64,000 nucleotides of DNA from Dyadobacter psychrophilus (GTDB taxonomy: Bacteria > Bacteroidota > Bacteroidia > Cytophagales > Spirosomataceae), in NCBI RefSeq assembly GCF_900167945.1, contig NZ_FUZA01000002.1:1240001-1304000 (forward strand). The letters are read 5' to 3'. The position numbers were made by a program, and so were the translations under genes. Below the pieces are notes generated by a model that saw only the letters and a program-made list of their open reading frames with translations, searched no databases and was not told where the DNA came from. Each line of letters begins with the position of its first letter. Positions within the stretch are counted from its first letter, which is position 1. Of the stretch, positions 61,532 to 64,000 are shown in pieces.

Positions 61532-63808
61532 TTATCCCCGCACGATCAAAACTGAGGGTGAATGCGACAACCAAAGGCTGTGGGACTCAACGGCCTTTTT
61601 CCAGCTGTCGAGACTGATGATCATGAGGTCTTGTTGCTGTAAAAAATCCTTTTCAAGCACATTCTCATGAAGCAACCTGACCCGATCATTATTATAGTCA
61701 CTGATCGCCGCCAGCTCCGACTGGATTTCAGGGGATTGGCTTGCAGCGTTGGTTGGATCCATGATGGCCAGATTTATGCTTTCACGTAATGCCAGCTTTC
61801 TTACAAACTGAAACAAAACCTTGTCATCCGGAGAAAAAATGGGAATAAATATATTTTCGACTTTGCTCAGGTTTTTTTCAATCAGGATGCCCACAGGAAT
61901 TTTCACCGACTTGATAATGTGCGTGGTACGCTCATCAAAAACGTCGGCATGAAATAGCTTTTCTTTTCCTGAAATAGTGTCAAAAAGCCTTTCGCGACTG
62001 ATGATCTTGGAGGTGAAGCCCAGGATTTTACCCAGAAATGTTCCTTCAAATACCGTACGGCCAATTCCAATCATGAGCATATCATATTCTCCCGCATTGG
62101 CGGTTTCTATGATATCGTGCTCAATGTTTTGGGACGGCTTAAAAAGAGATGCAAATTGTGTTTCCAGCGCAGCAGCTTCTTCGGTTATCGGCCTGAATGT
62201 TTCCAGCTGGTATTCTTCGGTATTAACCTGGTTGAGATAGCTGCTTGGAGAAAGGTGTAATGCCGTAATATGATGCGAAGCGAGTTGTTTTTGTATAAAA
62301 TGATAAGCCAAACGGAGCATTTTCTTTCCGCCCTGCGGGCTGGCAAATGCAATGAGGATAGAAAATCCCGGATCTTCATTGGTTTCCGCCGCGGCCTCCC
62401 ATTTCTTTTCCGGAAAGAAACGGTCGATGAGATCCAGCGCAGGGCCCGTCATACAAGTGGTGGCAAGTGCCATAATGACCATCATTGCAAATATTTCGGG
62501 TGAGAGCACACCAATATCGTAACCAATGTTCAGCACGACCAGCTCCATCAGCCCCCGCGTGTTCATTAAGGATCCGATAATAAGGCTGTCACGCCAGGAT
62601 TGGTTCACGAAACGTGCCGCAACCGCGCTTCCGATAAACTTTCCGGTTACCGCGGCTGCAATGATCAGGCCCGTAATTTCCCACAGATAAAGATCATTGA
62701 GCAACCCGATCTGTGTGCGCAAGCCCGTAAAAACGAAGAAAAGCGGTAAGAGCAGCACCATGGAAACGTCCTCCACTTTTTCAATAAAAATGTTCCGGAA
62801 GTTCTGATTGGCAGGCATTATTACCCCGGCCATAAATGCGCCAAACAATGCATGGATGCCAATCACTTCGGTGCAGTACGAAGAGAACATGAGCACCACA
62901 AAAAACATGGCAACCACCGGTTTGGTTAATCCTTCACGGTAGGAATAATGGTCTCCGACCCGTTTCAGTACGGGTTTCAGCACTTTGAGCATTAAAAATA
63001 CGTAGGCCCCGGCAAGGATAATGGTATAAATGGAGCTCACAAAGTCCCCTGCTTTCACAATGGCAATAACTGCTGCCAGGATGCACCATGCGGTAATATC
63101 GTCTGTGGCGGCGCAGGTGATCACCATCATGCCCAGCTTTGTGCGCGACAGCCCCCGCTCCTGAACAATCCTGGCGAGAACCGGAAATGCCGTGATACTG
63201 AGCGCTATTCCAATAAAAAGTGCGAATGACAAGAAGCTGATGCCGTCTGGTGCAAACTGCTGATATATATAAAGCGCAAGCCCGACCCCCAGTGCAAAAG
63301 GCAGGATAATGCTGGCGTGACTGATCACAATGGCTTCCTGTGCCTTGGTTTTCAACACTTTAAGATCCAGTTCCATCCCGATTATGAACATGAACAGGAT
63401 CAGTCCGACCTGGCTCAGGAACTGTAAATTGCCCAGCGACTGAGCGGGAAAAAGAAATGTAGAGAATTCGGGAAAATACAATCCGAGCAGCGAGGGGCCG
63501 AGAAAAATTCCGGCAGCAATTTCCCCTATTACGGTCGGCTGACCGATGGATTTACACAACCAGCCAAAAACACGCGCAACCAAAATAATGGTAATGATCT
63601 GTAAGAGCAGCGTGGCGAGCGGGTGGGATAGGTTATGCTGGAAAGTGTCTGTAAACTGGTCCCAGGAAGATGTGGTGGCAACCGGGTCACCGGCCAGTAA
63701 ATCAGCGTTTTCGAGTGATTTGCCCTGCTTGATAAAAAAATAAAGCAAAGCAGAAAAGGCACCAATTGTTATCGTGTAGAAAAGTACATTGCGCAGATTC
63801 TTCATCAT
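61532..63808 (-). CDS. Cation:proton antiporter, CPA2 family, with UspA-like tail
   Basis: The start is placed at ATG 63808 (or 63805); the longer frame begins at TTG. About 758 residues. The membrane domain (about 12-440) has twelve or more helices, including GEIAAGIFLGPSLLGL, ALSITAFPVLARI and CAATDDITAWCILA, whose paired Asp is the ion-binding site, and HALFGAFMAGVIMP. The C-terminal part (about 460-758) resembles tandem universal-stress-protein folds (ILIAFASPQGGKKMLRLAYH, DMLMIGIGRTVFEG). It exchanges sodium or potassium for protons at the inner membrane, perhaps regulated by nucleotide binding to the tail. It lies 40 bp upstream of the start of the cNMP-binding gene, so the two may be cotranscribed. 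Confidence 0.92.
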   Translation of the reverse strand: MMKNLRNVLFYTITIGAFSALLYFFIKQGKSLENADLLAGDPVATTSSWDQFTDTFQHNLSHPLATLLLQIITIILVARVFGWLCKSIGQPTVIGEIAAGIFLGPSLLGLYFPEFSTFLFPAQSLGNLQFLSQVGLILFMFIIGMELDLKVLKTKAQEAIVISHASIILPFALGVGLALYIYQQFAPDGISFLSFALFIGIALSITAFPVLARIVQERGLSRTKLGMMVITCAATDDITAWCILAAVIAIVKAGDFVSSIYTIILAGAYVFLMLKVLKPVLKRVGDHYSYREGLTKPVVAMFFVVLMFSSYCTEVIGIHALFGAFMAGVIMPANQNFRNIFIEKVEDVSMVLLLPLFFVFTGLRTQIGLLNDLYLWEITGLIIAAAVTGKFIGSAVAARFVNQSWRDSLIIGSLMNTRGLMELVVLNIGYDIGVLSPEIFAMMVIMALATTCMTGPALDLIDRFFPEKKWEAAAETNEDPGFSILIAFASPQGGKKMLRLAYHFIQKQLASHHITALHLSPSSYLNQVNTEEYQLETFRPITEEAAALETQFASLFKPSQNIEHDIIETANAGEYDMLMIGIGRTVFEGTFLGKILGFTSKIISRERLFDTISGKEKLFHADVFDERTTHIIKSVKIPVGILIEKNLSKVENIFIPIFSPDDKVLFQFVRKLALRESINLAIMDPTNAASQSPEIQSELAAISDYNNDRVRLLHENVLEKDFLQQQDLMIISLDSWKKAVESHSLWLSHSPSVLIVRG

Positions 63809-63855
63809 TAGTAATGGGTGTGAAGAGCGCAAAATAGCGAATAAATGCTAAATAA

Positions 63856-63890
63856 GGGTTTCCAATGCGTTAAGATTGGAAACCCCGTTT
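63856..63890 (-). terminator. Terminator of the gene at the right edge
   Basis: GGGTTTCCAAT (63856-63866) and ATTGGAAACCC (63875-63885) form a perfect 11-bp stem with an 8-nt loop. TTATTT follows on the minus strand and GTTTT on the plus. It ends the transcript of the partial gene before the antiporter gene. Confidence 0.82.
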
Positions 63891-63897
63891 TATGCTT

Positions 63898-64000
63898 TCA
63901 GCTCCATAACCGGTCGTGCGAACGCTTTTCGTTCCAGTCTGGTGTCGGCGCGAAGAAGCTTTTGTCCTTCGGATTGAGGTGTTTTTTTACCTCTTCCTCG
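63898..64000 (-). CDS. Partial C-terminus of an unidentified gene
   Basis: The frame with stop TGA at 63898 reads EEEVKKHLNPKDKSFFAP then TPDWNEKRSHDRLWS and runs off the right edge. A second frame, ending TAA at 63891, is also open and basic, so the choice is not certain. The hairpin just downstream supports a gene ending here. No family can be named from 33 residues. Confidence 0.4.
   Translation of the reverse strand, partial: EEEVKKHLNPKDKSFFAPTPDWNEKRSHDRLWS

Noticed and set aside
1..64000. tRNA, rRNA, riboswitch or transposase genes
   Set aside because: I looked through the gaps for cloverleaf-like sequence, conserved rRNA words and transposase motifs and saw none; a covariance-model search would be the proper test.

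Overview
The window is a chromosomal stretch of a Bacteroidota bacterium, most likely a Cytophagales member close to Dyadobacter or Spirosoma. This is inferred from gene style: Bacteroidota -7 promoter boxes of the form TAnnTTTG, weak Shine-Dalgarno sequences, long-form HisG, tandem DUF4097 proteins, a GH95 fucosidase, the carboxyspermidine route enzyme NspC, and large CHASE3/GAF hybrid kinases. No rRNA, tRNA, phage, insertion sequence or CRISPR array was seen. Base composition looks even along the window, with no obvious island.

Layout. 1-9.4 kb: the start of an alpha/beta hydrolase, an MFS carrier divergent from a class C beta-lactamase-fold hydrolase, three small exported proteins, a bestrophin-exonuclease pair, nspC and a PIG-L deacetylase. 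9.6-27.7 kb is mostly housekeeping: pyrG, yidC, an LpoA-like exported protein, hemL, a glycosyltransferase, a methyltransferase, a 50-residue basic protein, hisS, hisG-hisD-hisC, a small barrel protein and an AddA-like helicase whose nuclease end looks degenerate. 27.9-34.7 kb: a four-gene signalling operon (CHASE3-GAF hybrid kinase with three receivers, CheR, a CheB catalytic domain, and a second hybrid kinase). 34.8-42.4 kb: a lipoprotein, a ClC channel with CBS domains, a MarR regulator, and an ECF sigma/HEAT-repeat anti-sigma/two DUF4097 operon. 41.6-47.2 kb: two MacB/FtsX-type permeases with a small partner gene. 47.4-54.9 kb: a Crp-like regulator, a membrane protein, an unusual repeat array, GH95 with a divergent AraC regulator, two oxidoreductase-like genes, a second repeat element and a gene remnant.

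The most interesting unit is at 54.9-61.5 kb. A membrane histidine kinase is followed by a single-domain response regulator, a receiver-adenylate cyclase fusion and an HD-domain protein. Converging on them is a 1080-residue protein with a nucleotide-translocase-like membrane domain, a HEAT-like helical region and a C-terminal cyclic-nucleotide-binding domain. Sequence motifs support a complete phosphorelay-to-cAMP-to-effector circuit, with the HD protein as a possible off-switch. A CPA2 antiporter with a UspA-like tail follows.

The most unusual non-coding structure is the array at 48.76-49.20 kb. It has eight half-units of about 53 bp alternating between two types, giving a period of about 106 bp, and is closed by an inverted copy. 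A degenerate solo copy appears near 37.53 kb. Other notable non-coding elements are a 30-bp-arm inverted repeat at 53.79 kb, two classes of tandem repeat after hemL, and a palindrome flanked by direct repeats between the divergent genes at 1.6 kb.
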